NCBI GenBank assembly: GCA_008363265.1
Contig: RHKR01000116.1
Span: 1-6,966 of the forward strand
Origin: Chlorobiota bacterium
GTDB taxonomy: Bacteria; Bacteroidota; Ignavibacteria; Ignavibacteriales; Ignavibacteriaceae
DNA: 6,966 nucleotides
Direction: 5' to 3'
Shown: positions 1 to 6,366 of the stretch, piece after piece
Position numbering within the stretch: the first letter of the stretch is position 1
How the letters are laid out: every line of letters begins with the position of its first letter
Translations under genes and position numbers: made by a program
Notes under the pieces: model-generated
The model's database searches: none
What the model was told of the DNA's origin: nothing
What the model saw: only the letters and a program-made list of their open reading frames with translations

Positions 1-903
1 ACTGTTACGCAGGAGGGAAACTCGATCAGGGTTTCATACAGGAACCGCGGCGGGTGGTCGGATGACATCGAGTTCAATATCACGGTGCCGGCAGTTTACA
101 GCCTCGACATTAAAACCTCCGCGGGAGATATTGATCTCACCGGAAACATCACCGGTAACATAAAACTCAACACCTCCGGTGGCGACATCGAAACAAAAAG
201 CATAACCGGTAACCTTGATGCCTATACTTCGGGCGGAAATGTTAAGCCCGGAAATGTAAGCGGAGTGGCAAACATAAAGACAGCAGGCGGCAACATAGTT
301 ACGGGGAACATCGGTGGCGATGCAAATTTTTCGACCTCGGGAGGAAATATCAGCATCGGTAACATGGCGGGCGCCGTGAAGCTTTCAACTGCCGGTGGCG
401 ATATAGTTGCCGGTACGGTTAACGGCACCTCGGTTATAAAAACCTCGGGCGGTAACATAAATATCGTCGCCATCAAAGGTAACAGCAATGTCTCAACAGC
501 GGGTGGATCGATCTCGGTCGGTGCGACCACTGCCAGACTTGAAGCCAGAACCTCCGGAGGCGACCTCTACATCAACAGCCTTGGTAGTGATGCCAATCTT
601 AAAACCTCGGCCGGTGAAGTTACGGTGAAATTCTCCCCTTCAAATACGGGAAATGTTTCGATCAAGAACTCGGCGGGCGATGTAAAACTGGTATTCCCGG
701 GTAGCACAAAAGCCACCGTTCAGGCTACAATAACAGCATTCGGATGGGATATGGAAGATGATGAAGTTATCAGGTCTGATTTCCCCGGCACCGTCGATAG
801 ACGCGGCGGAAAAGTGATCACAAGAACCGCGGTGAACGGCGGAGGCGGCGCCACCGTAACGGTTGACCTCGATATGGGAACACTGAGCCTGAAAAAGAAT
901 TAA
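1..903 (+). CDS. DUF4097-family beta-solenoid repeat protein, 5' end outside window
   Basis: The reading frame is open from base 1 to the TAA at 901-903, so the GTG at 85 is not the real start; the beginning and any signal peptide lie upstream. The visible protein is about 300 residues. Its core is a regular repeat of about 18 residues with consensus T-(S/A)-G-G-(D/N)-I-x-x-G-x-(I/V)-x-G-x-x-x-(I/L)-x. Repeat threonines are encoded at 172, 226, 280, 334, 388, 442, 496, 550 and 604, exactly 54 bp apart, with looser units before and after. This pattern is typical of DUF4097 (PF13349), predicted to fold as a beta-helix. The family is usually exported or envelope-associated, and its biochemical role is not established. 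The C-terminal 90 residues lose the repeat and end in a short strand-rich cap (DMGTLSLKKN) with no T9SS sorting motif. It converges with the aminotransferase gene, 3 bases apart. The family call is confident; the function is unknown. Confidence 0.85.
   Translation, partial: TVTQEGNSIRVSYRNRGGWSDDIEFNITVPAVYSLDIKTSAGDIDLTGNITGNIKLNTSGGDIETKSITGNLDAYTSGGNVKPGNVSGVANIKTAGGNIVTGNIGGDANFSTSGGNISIGNMAGAVKLSTAGGDIVAGTVNGTSVIKTSGGNINIVAIKGNSNVSTAGGSISVGATTARLEARTSGGDLYINSLGSDANLKTSAGEVTVKFSPSNTGNVSIKNSAGDVKLVFPGSTKATVQATITAFGWDMEDDEVIRSDFPGTVDRRGGKVITRTAVNGGGGATVTVDLDMGTLSLKKN
172..666 (+). repeat. 54-bp in-frame coding repeat, about nine units
   Basis: The DUF4097 gene repeats with a 54-bp (18-codon) period. 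Each unit begins with codons for T-S/A-G-G; eight consecutive intervals are exactly 54 bp (starts 172 to 604), and the last unit, from 604, is about 63 bp. At the DNA level the units are related but diverged, with acctcg/acctcc-ggtggc-type starts, so this is an old protein repeat rather than a recent tandem expansion. The periodicity also keeps an antisense frame open between 222 and 530. Confidence 0.8.
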
Positions 904-906
904 AAA

Positions 907-2043
907 CTACTTGTGCTTGCAGGTCCTTATCACTTCGACCGCGGTTTCAAGTTCTTCAGTAGTGTTGTAGAAGTGATGAGAAAGTCTTACGAATCCTTCA
1001 CGAAGCGAAGAGCTGATCTTCGCTTCTGTTAATTTCTGGTGGATCATTTTCGCCCGGGGTGAAGAAAAACTTACGATACCTGAAAGGTTCTTCGTCTTGT
1101 ACTTGGCAGAAAGGGGCTTAACCCCGATCGCCTGAAGCCTGTCGTTCATGTACAGAGTATGTTCAATTATCCTGCTCTCGATCCGGTTGATCCCAACAGT
1201 GTGTATCAGATCTAGCGCGCCGATCAGGGCATTCACGCCGATCATGTTGATCGTCCCATTCTGAAGCGCGTCCGCGCTCTTTTTGAAAGAGAAGTTATAT
1301 TCGAGCATCGAAGTCTGATCGTCCATTGAAGCCCAGCCTACAAACCGGGGGGTGATCTCATGCTGGAGTTCTTCTGTTATATAGATGAACGAAAGACCCA
1401 TCAAACCGAGCAGCCACTTCTGTGTACCGGAAGAAAGAAAATCGATATTGCACTCTTTCACATCAACAGGCAAAGCCCCGAGCGCCTGAATGGCGTCAAC
1501 AGAGAATATTATTCCGTTCTCCCTGCAATATTCCCCTATCCTTTTCAGGTTTGCCCGGTATCCGCTAAGGAACTGCACAGCGCTGATCGAGATCAACCTT
1601 GTTTCGGGTCTCACGGCCGCAAGAATATCATCTGAACTGACAGCCCCCTTTTTGGAATGGACAAAATCGATCTCCACTCCGAGGTTCTTCAGATTTAAAA
1701 ATGGATATACATTAGAGGGGAATTCAACATCGTTGAGAAGCACGCGGTCACCGGGCTTCCAGTCGAGCCCCTGCGCGAGGATGTTGAGGCCTGTCGAAGT
1801 ATTGTCGAAGAAGGCAAATCTGTCAGGATCACCGTTCAAAAGGAGCGCGAGCTTTTGCTTTGCCTCTTCCGCGTCGTGGATGTACTGACTCATGTCGTCA
1901 ATATGGGTCTCGCTCCTTCTTTTCAGAAAAAGGTTTGCCCTGTCGATCACCAGCTGGGGCACGGGTGATAGTGACGCGTGATTAAGGTAGATCTTGCCCA
2001 GTTTAAGGTAAGGAAATTGGTCGCGGACTTCCTCTATTGTCAT
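907..2043 (-). CDS. Class V aminotransferase-fold PLP enzyme (isopenicillin-N-epimerase/cysteine-desulfurase-like)
   Basis: A complete 378-residue protein, the usual length for Aminotran_5 (PF00266), predicted cytoplasmic. Visible landmarks: N-terminal IYLNHASLSPVP (residues 18-29); phosphate-binding loop NTSTG (71-75); SVDAIQALG (181-189), whose Asp183 should contact the pyridine nitrogen and Gln186 the PLP oxygen; and GTQKWLLGLMG (206-216), with Lys209 as the Schiff-base lysine. Arg353 in FVRLSHHFYNTTEEL (351-365) probably binds the substrate carboxylate. Where SufS/NifS enzymes have a His stacked on PLP (EHHAN-type), this protein has EFPSN (107-111), as in isopenicillin-N epimerase-like members. 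The C-terminal catalytic Cys loop of cysteine desulfurases is also absent. A desulfurase role is therefore doubtful and the substrate cannot be deduced. The start is ATG at 2043, with only a weak purine stretch (GAAGAG) upstream. It lies 86 bp downstream of the membrane ferredoxin gene on the same strand, so co-transcription is possible. Confidence 0.88.
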   Translation of the reverse strand: MTIEEVRDQFPYLKLGKIYLNHASLSPVPQLVIDRANLFLKRRSETHIDDMSQYIHDAEEAKQKLALLLNGDPDRFAFFDNTSTGLNILAQGLDWKPGDRVLLNDVEFPSNVYPFLNLKNLGVEIDFVHSKKGAVSSDDILAAVRPETRLISISAVQFLSGYRANLKRIGEYCRENGIIFSVDAIQALGALPVDVKECNIDFLSSGTQKWLLGLMGLSFIYITEELQHEITPRFVGWASMDDQTSMLEYNFSFKKSADALQNGTINMIGVNALIGALDLIHTVGINRIESRIIEHTLYMNDRLQAIGVKPLSAKYKTKNLSGIVSFSSPRAKMIHQKLTEAKISSSLREGFVRLSHHFYNTTEELETAVEVIRTCKHK

Positions 2044-2129
2044 CTTTTGGCTCTTCGATCGATCGTAAAATAAAAATAGTTAACCTTAAACTTAATATTT
2101 TTATACCGATCCGCGACACAATCCGTCTC

Positions 2130-3260
2130 TTATTTGCCTGCTTTTTCCTTCGCCTCCCGGTTCCTCTGTTCCATTATATCAAGCTCTTCCTGAGTCTGTA
2201 CTCCGGTCGGGTGACCGAGGCTGTTCCTCATCTCGATATAAACTTCATACTCCTCTTTTGTGATCTTGTTCTGCCAGTTCCCGGTAATGATACCAAGACC
2301 GATAAAGAAAAAGAAGGAACCGATAACCAAAGGAGTAACATATTTCTTCTTTACTTTTTTCTTTGTAAAGATATTCTCCACATAGAGGGTGTCACGAAGC
2401 GGGCAGGCATCAACGCACTTCATACACGAGGAACATTCATCCGAGAGGACATGATTTACTTTTTCAACATTTATTCTGTTGGGGCATGCCAGTGTGCAAA
2501 GGTGGCATGAGGTGCATTTTTCCGCGTCCCTCCTTATCTTGAACGGACTCAGGAAAGATACCACACCTAAAAGGGCACCGTATGGACAAAGATAACGGCA
2601 CCAGAAGTTTCTGATCACGACGGACAGCAGAAATAACACTGCTATTACTGTAAAGGCAAATTGTGAAATTTCGGCAAAGAAATAGTACATCTTAACATCC
2701 GAGATCACATTATATGGGCTGTCGAGGAATGCTTTCAATGCGGCAGCTTCCATGGAAAGGAATATGGCATAAACGAAAAACGCCAGAAGGAGATATTTAA
2801 GACTTCGCAAAGGATAGTCGAGCAAGCGGGGAATCCTTGGTTTCCTTTTGAAAAGCTTCATCCAAACCGCGTCACCAAAATCACCAACTGCTTCAGAAAT
2901 TGAGCCAACGGGACATATCCAGCTGCAGAACGATTTCCCGAATACGAGTGAAAGACTCACGATCCCAAGAAATATGAAAAAGCCCGCGGGATGCGCCTGA
3001 TGAAGCTCACCCGTGATGGCGAAATAGTAAACACTCATCATCGAACTGATCGGCAGAAATGCTTCGACTCCGGGTGGACGGGAGAAGCTTCCCTCCACTC
3101 CTGCGGTCTCAAAGTAACGGGTGAAATAGTAGAACTCAACCCCTATCCAGAGGCATACAAGTATGAAAGATATCTGTACCCAAAAGCGTGAAGGCTGAAG
3201 TTTGCCTTCTCTCTCTTTCTTTATCGGTTTTACTTTTATTTCGGCTATTTTTTCAGTCAT
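2130..3260 (-). CDS. Membrane-bound 4Fe-4S electron-transfer protein, NapH/NosR-like
   Basis: A 376-residue protein if started at the ATG at 3260. It has about five hydrophobic segments (roughly residues 27-46, 91-109, 154-171, 195-215, 311-327). Two Fer4_5-type (PF12801) CxxxCP motifs follow membrane helices: FCSWICPVG (Cys112, Cys116) and WCRYLCPYG (Cys221, Cys225). Two classical ferredoxin clusters come next: CTSCHLCTLACP (Cys249/252/255/259) and CSSCMKCVDACP (Cys276/279/282/286). After the last helix is a charged tail of about 45 residues. This architecture matches the NapH/NosR C-terminal/CcoG superfamily, which moves electrons between membrane quinol and redox partners; the specific partner is not visible here. 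There is no FMN-binding motif, so it is not full-length NosR. A GTG at 3308 would add 16 residues, but it lacks a ribosome-binding site and would place the inverted repeat at 3267-3288 inside the gene, so I prefer 3260. The aminotransferase gene follows downstream. Confidence 0.87.
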   Translation of the reverse strand: MTEKIAEIKVKPIKKEREGKLQPSRFWVQISFILVCLWIGVEFYYFTRYFETAGVEGSFSRPPGVEAFLPISSMMSVYYFAITGELHQAHPAGFFIFLGIVSLSLVFGKSFCSWICPVGSISEAVGDFGDAVWMKLFKRKPRIPRLLDYPLRSLKYLLLAFFVYAIFLSMEAAALKAFLDSPYNVISDVKMYYFFAEISQFAFTVIAVLFLLSVVIRNFWCRYLCPYGALLGVVSFLSPFKIRRDAEKCTSCHLCTLACPNRINVEKVNHVLSDECSSCMKCVDACPLRDTLYVENIFTKKKVKKKYVTPLVIGSFFFFIGLGIITGNWQNKITKEEYEVYIEMRNSLGHPTGVQTQEELDIMEQRNREAKEKAGK

Positions 3261-3266
3261 GTTCCA

Positions 3267-3288
3267 AATCAGATAAAATTGTCTGATT
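3267..3288 (-). promoter_or_regulatory. Inverted repeat just upstream of the 4Fe-4S gene start
   Basis: The arms AATCAGA and TCTGATT are perfect 7-bp inverted repeats separated by 8 bases. The element ends 6 bp before the ATG at 3260, in the leader of the minus-strand gene, where a ribosome would bind. It could be a repressor operator or an RNA hairpin limiting translation. The palindrome is seen directly; the regulatory role is inferred. Confidence 0.4.
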
Positions 3289-3359
3289 AAAAATAAGGGT
3301 ATTTTCACAATTCTGCAAGTGAATTCGCAAAAAAAGTTTTACATACCTAAAATTTACCC

Positions 3360-3375
3360 TGTGATAAATGTTACA
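3360..3375. promoter_or_regulatory. Possible Crp/Fnr-family binding site
   Basis: TGTGA-TAAATG-TTACA matches the Crp-type half-site pair TGTGA-N6-TCACA with one mismatch. It lies in the divergent region, about 47 bp upstream of the -35 box of the surface-protein promoter and about 100 bp upstream of the 4Fe-4S gene start, so it could serve either direction. No regulator is encoded in the window. A match this short can occur by chance in AT-rich DNA. Confidence 0.3.
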
Positions 3376-3377
3376 TA

Positions 3378-3396
3378 TTCTCAGAAACCATGAGAA
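3378..3396. promoter_or_regulatory. Inverted repeat TTCTCA-N7-TGAGAA
   Basis: A perfect 6-bp inverted repeat with a 7-base centre, ending 25 bp upstream of the -35 box at 3422. It is a plausible operator by position and symmetry, but I recognise no known regulator site. Confidence 0.25.
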
Positions 3397-3421
3397 ACAG
3401 GCAAAATTATTTATTTTTTTC

Positions 3422-3450
3422 TTGACATTGTCACAAATTAAAGGTATATA
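3422..3450 (+). promoter_or_regulatory. Sigma-70-type promoter for the surface-protein gene
   Basis: A -35 box TTGACA (3422-3427) and a -10 box TATATA (3445-3450) are separated by exactly 17 bp. An A/T-rich tract (3403-3421) sits where an UP element would be. Transcription would begin near 3457, giving a leader of about 34 bases before the ATG at 3491. The palindrome TGACA-T-TGTCA (3423-3433) overlaps the -35 box, so a protein bound there would block polymerase. The match to consensus is strong; use in vivo is inferred. Confidence 0.7.
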
Positions 3451-3490
3451 AGTGCATCGATTTTAATCATTTAGCGAAAGTTAAATCAAG

Positions 3491-6112
3491 ATGCCAAAAA
3501 GATATCACTCTAATCGCCTTTGGCTTCTGTTCCTGTTCTTTTTCTCGATTCCTCTTCAGATAATAGGCCAGAACTCAATCTTTACAACCCAGGTACCAAC
3601 CGGAGAATACTTCGACGGCCCCTATGAGCTTGGAACCAAGTTCACTGTCTCAAGAGTCGCCAGAATTACTGCCATAAGGTATTACAAAATGCCCGGAGAA
3701 ACCGGAACCCATGTGGGACGCATATGGGATTTCTACGGCCGTCCTCTCGGTGCATTCACTTTCACAAATGAGACTGCGTCAGGCTGGCAGACCGTTGAAG
3801 TGACCGGAAATTACGAGATCTACCCCGAAAATGTTTTCTGGGTGACCGTTAATTCCAACACTTCATACGCGGCAACTCCCGCAGGTTTGGCAAGCCAGAT
3901 AACCAACGGCATTATATCGTCGGTTGCTGACGGCGCCAACGGTGTTTACGGACCTCCCGGAGAGTTCCCCACAAACACATTCAACAACAACAACTATTTC
4001 CGCGATGTGGTGGTTGAAGAGATCATCAATCCATGGGTACCACCGGTCGAATTATCATGGCCGGTAAGCGGCGCCCAGATATATTCCAACTCGGCTCAGT
4101 TCTCATGGTATCTGCCCTGGGGCATGGGAGCCGGATTCTTCTTCGACCTCCTGGTTTCAACCGACCCTCTTATGGCCACCTATACTTTGTACAGCCCCGG
4201 CTCAAACCAGAACTACACCGTGAACGGACTTACCCCCGGCACAACCTACTACTGGAGAGTGCGGGTTCACAACATCGTCGGCTGGGTGTACAACACCTCG
4301 GTGATCGAAAGTTTCGTCACACCTCCTGTCGCGAATGTGCCCGTCGCGGTTCCTTCCTGGCCGGTTGATAACGCCACGGTTTATACGCTCGCGCCCACCC
4401 TCTTCTGGTATCATAACGAGGCCGCTTTCGGACTGAATTATGAAGTGGAGGTAAGGCCAGGCGGTCCGGGTGCTCTAACGGGCACAGCCAACTTCCTGCC
4501 GACAGCCGACAGGCATCTACAGCTGTCAGGTCTCCAGCCCGGTACACAATACTCATGGGCAGTAAGATCAATGGGAGCGGGTGGGAATTCCAACTGGTCG
4601 GCAGCGCAGTCATTCACAACACACAATGTGGCGAATGTTGTCGTCCCAACCCCGTCATGGCCGCTGGATGACGCGGAGATCTACACCACTTCACCAAACC
4701 TCTACTGGTATCTCGGTTCTGACGGAACAGGCCTAACGTACGAGGTTGAGGTGGTTGAAGGTGCTGCAACGGCTTTTACAGGTACACCGACAATTCTGAA
4801 CATAGCCGCACTGACAACCCAACTTACAGGTCTGGATAACGGCACCGTCTACAAGTGGAAGGTACGCTCTGCCCGCGGAGCGGTAAGATCCGACTGGTCG
4901 GCAGCAGCGCAGTTCCATACTGTCGCGGTCGTTCCTGATCCTGTGCCCGTTGTACCGAACCTCTCATGGCCGGTTGATAACGCGCTTGTTTACAATACCG
5001 GTATCGGCCTGAGCTGGTGGCTGGGCGTTGCCACAGATGGTTACACATACGAGGTCGAGCTTAGAGCCGGCGCGCTCACGGGTTCACCTACAATCGTGAA
5101 CATCCCCAACAGCAACTACACCGTTCCCCTGCTATTGGCCGGAACCACATATAACTGGGCGGTCCGCTCACTGAAGAATGGTATTTACTCCGCCTGGTCA
5201 ACACCCGCGTCATTTACCACCACTTCCGCGACTGTCACTGCTGATGTACCGGTACCGTCATGGCCGGTCGGTGCGAACACGGTTTACTCAACTAACCAGA
5301 GACTGCTCTGGTACATGAACTCACCCTCGGCGGGCCTGACATTCAACCTCAGGTACGACCACTCACCTACGATGGATAACCCCACCGTGGTACCTGGTCT
5401 TACCAACATGTACTATGACCTTACCAACATGCCTCTGGGCACCATCTACTACTGGCAGGTTCAGTCAACCAACGGAAGCGTCACTTCCAACTGGTCAACC
5501 AGTGCTACTTTTGTTACATGGTCAGGCACCTGGGCAGTTGTTCCCGTTACCGGCAGTCCTGTAAACAATGTGCAGCTAACCACTAATGCACCTGTTCTTT
5601 CATGGTTCCTCCCGACGAGTGGAAATATCGCAGGTTATGAAGTGCAGTATTCGGACAACCCGGCGTTCACAAGCGCAGTGACACAACAGGTTTCCGGTAC
5701 CAACTTCACCATTAACTCAGCGCTGCAGCACAAACCTTATTACTGGCGTGTTAGATCAAAGAACGCAAACGGCGACTTCTCCGTTTACTCAAGCCTGGCC
5801 TCCTTTGTGCCTGCGTCACCAACGGATGTGGATGAAACCATTATCCCGTCGGAATTTGCACTTCACCAGAATTATCCGAACCCCTTCAACCCTGCTACCA
5901 CCATCCGGTTCAGCGTTCCACGGGAGTCATTCGTCACTCTGAAGGTATACGATAATACAGGTACCCTCGTTGCAACATTAGTGAACGAGTCGAAATCAGC
6001 AGGTGAACACTCCATCAGCTTCAATGCCGCGGGACTTGCCAGCGGAATTTACTTCTACCGCCTTGAAACAGAAGGTGCTGCTATAGCGAAGAAGATGATA
6101 CTGTTGAAGTAG
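3491..6112 (+). CDS. Secreted T9SS-sorted surface protein with DUF4082 and six FN3-like repeats
   Basis: A complete 873-residue protein. Residues 1-27 form a signal peptide: basic start MPKRYHSNR, hydrophobic LWLLFLFFFSIPLQIIG, probable cleavage after Gln27. Residues 30-175 match DUF4082 (PF13313), with RITAIRYYK, GTHVGRIWDFYG and FTNETASGWQTVEV. Six fibronectin-III-like modules of about 95-100 residues follow (about 184-277, 283-377, 383-477, 486-577, 584-677, 681-774). Each typically has PSWPVDN near its start, WYL in strand B, TYYWRVRS near strand F and NWSxAxSFTT at its end. Repeat 6 has GSP in place of the conserved SWP Trp. Residues 788-873 are a type A sorting domain (Por_Secre_tail, TIGR04183/PF18962) with QNYPNPFNPATTIRF, SAGEHSISFNAAGLASGIYFYRL and the final KKMILLK. 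The protein should cross the inner membrane by Sec and the outer membrane by T9SS, then be anchored or released. No catalytic domain is visible, so an adhesive, sugar-binding or matrix role is likely but unproven. Translation starts at the ATG at 3491 without a clear Shine-Dalgarno sequence. Confidence 0.9.
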   Translation: MPKRYHSNRLWLLFLFFFSIPLQIIGQNSIFTTQVPTGEYFDGPYELGTKFTVSRVARITAIRYYKMPGETGTHVGRIWDFYGRPLGAFTFTNETASGWQTVEVTGNYEIYPENVFWVTVNSNTSYAATPAGLASQITNGIISSVADGANGVYGPPGEFPTNTFNNNNYFRDVVVEEIINPWVPPVELSWPVSGAQIYSNSAQFSWYLPWGMGAGFFFDLLVSTDPLMATYTLYSPGSNQNYTVNGLTPGTTYYWRVRVHNIVGWVYNTSVIESFVTPPVANVPVAVPSWPVDNATVYTLAPTLFWYHNEAAFGLNYEVEVRPGGPGALTGTANFLPTADRHLQLSGLQPGTQYSWAVRSMGAGGNSNWSAAQSFTTHNVANVVVPTPSWPLDDAEIYTTSPNLYWYLGSDGTGLTYEVEVVEGAATAFTGTPTILNIAALTTQLTGLDNGTVYKWKVRSARGAVRSDWSAAAQFHTVAVVPDPVPVVPNLSWPVDNALVYNTGIGLSWWLGVATDGYTYEVELRAGALTGSPTIVNIPNSNYTVPLLLAGTTYNWAVRSLKNGIYSAWSTPASFTTTSATVTADVPVPSWPVGANTVYSTNQRLLWYMNSPSAGLTFNLRYDHSPTMDNPTVVPGLTNMYYDLTNMPLGTIYYWQVQSTNGSVTSNWSTSATFVTWSGTWAVVPVTGSPVNNVQLTTNAPVLSWFLPTSGNIAGYEVQYSDNPAFTSAVTQQVSGTNFTINSALQHKPYYWRVRSKNANGDFSVYSSLASFVPASPTDVDETIIPSEFALHQNYPNPFNPATTIRFSVPRESFVTLKVYDNTGTLVATLVNESKSAGEHSISFNAAGLASGIYFYRLETEGAAIAKKMILLK
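4040..5812 (+). repeat. Six tandem FN3-like coding repeats, about 300 bp each
   Basis: The conserved SWP tryptophan codons lie at 4058, 4358, 4658, 4967 and 5261, giving periods of 300, 300, 309 and 294 bp; the sixth module lacks this Trp. Some stretches are near-identical DNA. The 17-mer tggccggttgataacgc occurs at 4358-4374 and 4967-4983. The module ends at 4593-4610 and 4893-4913 differ in that stretch only by an extra gca triplet. This points to duplication followed by divergence, with possible slippage or gene conversion. Confidence 0.8.
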
Positions 6113-6122
6113 CGCGTTATGT

Positions 6123-6140
6123 GTTACCCGTTACCCGTTA
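6123..6140 (+). repeat. Short tandem repeat GTTACCC x 2.6
   Basis: Two complete GTTACCC units (6123-6129, 6130-6136) are followed by GTTA (6137-6140). The tract begins 10 bases after the stop codon of the surface-protein gene. No function is apparent. Confidence 0.5.
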
Positions 6141-6176
6141 AGGATCCGGGATAAAGATCGGTGAATAACACCACCG

Positions 6177-6190
6177 TCCGCCGCGGCGGA
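6177..6190. repeat. GC-rich perfect palindrome, copy 1
   Basis: TCCGCCGCGGCGGA is a perfect 14-bp palindrome, far more GC-rich than the surrounding DNA. An identical copy lies at 6352-6365. Confidence 0.75.
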
Positions 6191-6194
6191 ACAC

Positions 6195-6241
6195 AGAGAG
6201 CACAGAGATTAATTAAATAGTCGCTGTGCTCTCTTTTTTTT
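6195..6241 (+). terminator. Intrinsic (Rho-independent) terminator
   Basis: The left arm AGAGAGCACAG (6195-6205) pairs perfectly with CTGTGCTCTCT (6224-6234) across an AT-rich loop of 18 bases, and a run of T continues to 6241. An 11-bp perfect stem followed by a T tract is the classic form. It lies about 80 bases after the surface-protein stop codon and would end that transcript. The left arm is built from the CACAGAG repeat of the surrounding element. Confidence 0.75.
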
Positions 6242-6266
6242 ACTAAAAGAATGTCTCTAATCTAAC

Positions 6267-6284
6267 TCCTCAGTGGGCTCTGTG
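6267..6284. repeat. 18-bp direct repeat, copy 1
   Basis: TCCTCAGTGGGCTCTGTG is repeated without mismatch at 6333-6350, 66 bp downstream. It contains CTCTGTG, the reverse complement of the CACAGAG heptamers at 6192-6198 and 6201-6207. Confidence 0.7.
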
Positions 6285-6332
6285 AATCCGGTGGTTTATT
6301 CCACCTTTAAGAACCATCCCCTGCTTCTATCT

Positions 6333-6350
6333 TCCTCAGTGGGCTCTGTG
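6333..6350. repeat. 18-bp direct repeat, copy 2
   Basis: Identical to 6267-6284. This copy lies one base from the GC-rich palindrome at 6352-6365, mirroring the order palindrome then CACAGAG at the left end of the element. Confidence 0.7.
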
Positions 6351-6366
6351 GTCCGCCGCGGCGGAC
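6351..6366. repeat. GC-rich perfect palindrome, copy 2
   Basis: GTCCGCCGCGGCGGAC is a perfect 16-bp palindrome. Its inner 14 bp are identical to 6177-6190. Confidence 0.75.

Noticed and set aside
85..87. GTG as start of the first gene
   Set aside because: The frame is open to base 1 with DUF4097-like sequence upstream, so the gene is simply cut by the window edge.
222..530. Antisense open frame of 102 residues inside the DUF4097 gene
   Set aside because: It is a by-product of the 54-bp repeat, which keeps the opposite strand free of stops. The translated product is a low-complexity repeat of proline and hydrophobic residues with no independent support.
1360..1888. Plus-strand open frames opposite the aminotransferase gene
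   Set aside because: They lie entirely inside a well-supported gene on the other strand and show no recognisable domain.
2056..2065. CGATCGATCG palindrome upstream of the aminotransferase gene
   Set aside because: A simple GATC tandem in a short spacer; too little to support an operator call.
2037..2510. Plus-strand frame of 157 residues opposite the 4Fe-4S gene
   Set aside because: It covers the conserved ferredoxin cysteine motifs of the minus strand, and its own translation resembles no protein family.
907..3260. Dedicated Fe-S assembly operon (desulfurase plus Fe-S protein)
   Set aside because: The PLP enzyme lacks the catalytic Cys and the PLP-stacking His of desulfurases, and no scaffold or carrier gene is nearby.
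3306..3308. GTG start for the 4Fe-4S gene
   Set aside because: No ribosome-binding site is visible, the 16 extra residues add hydrophobic sequence unlike a signal peptide, and the inverted repeat at 3267-3288 would fall in the coding part.
6177..6366. CRISPR array from the short repeated sequences
   Set aside because: There are only two or three copies, they are 14-18 bp long with uneven spacing, the arrangement is inverted as well as direct, and no cas gene is present.
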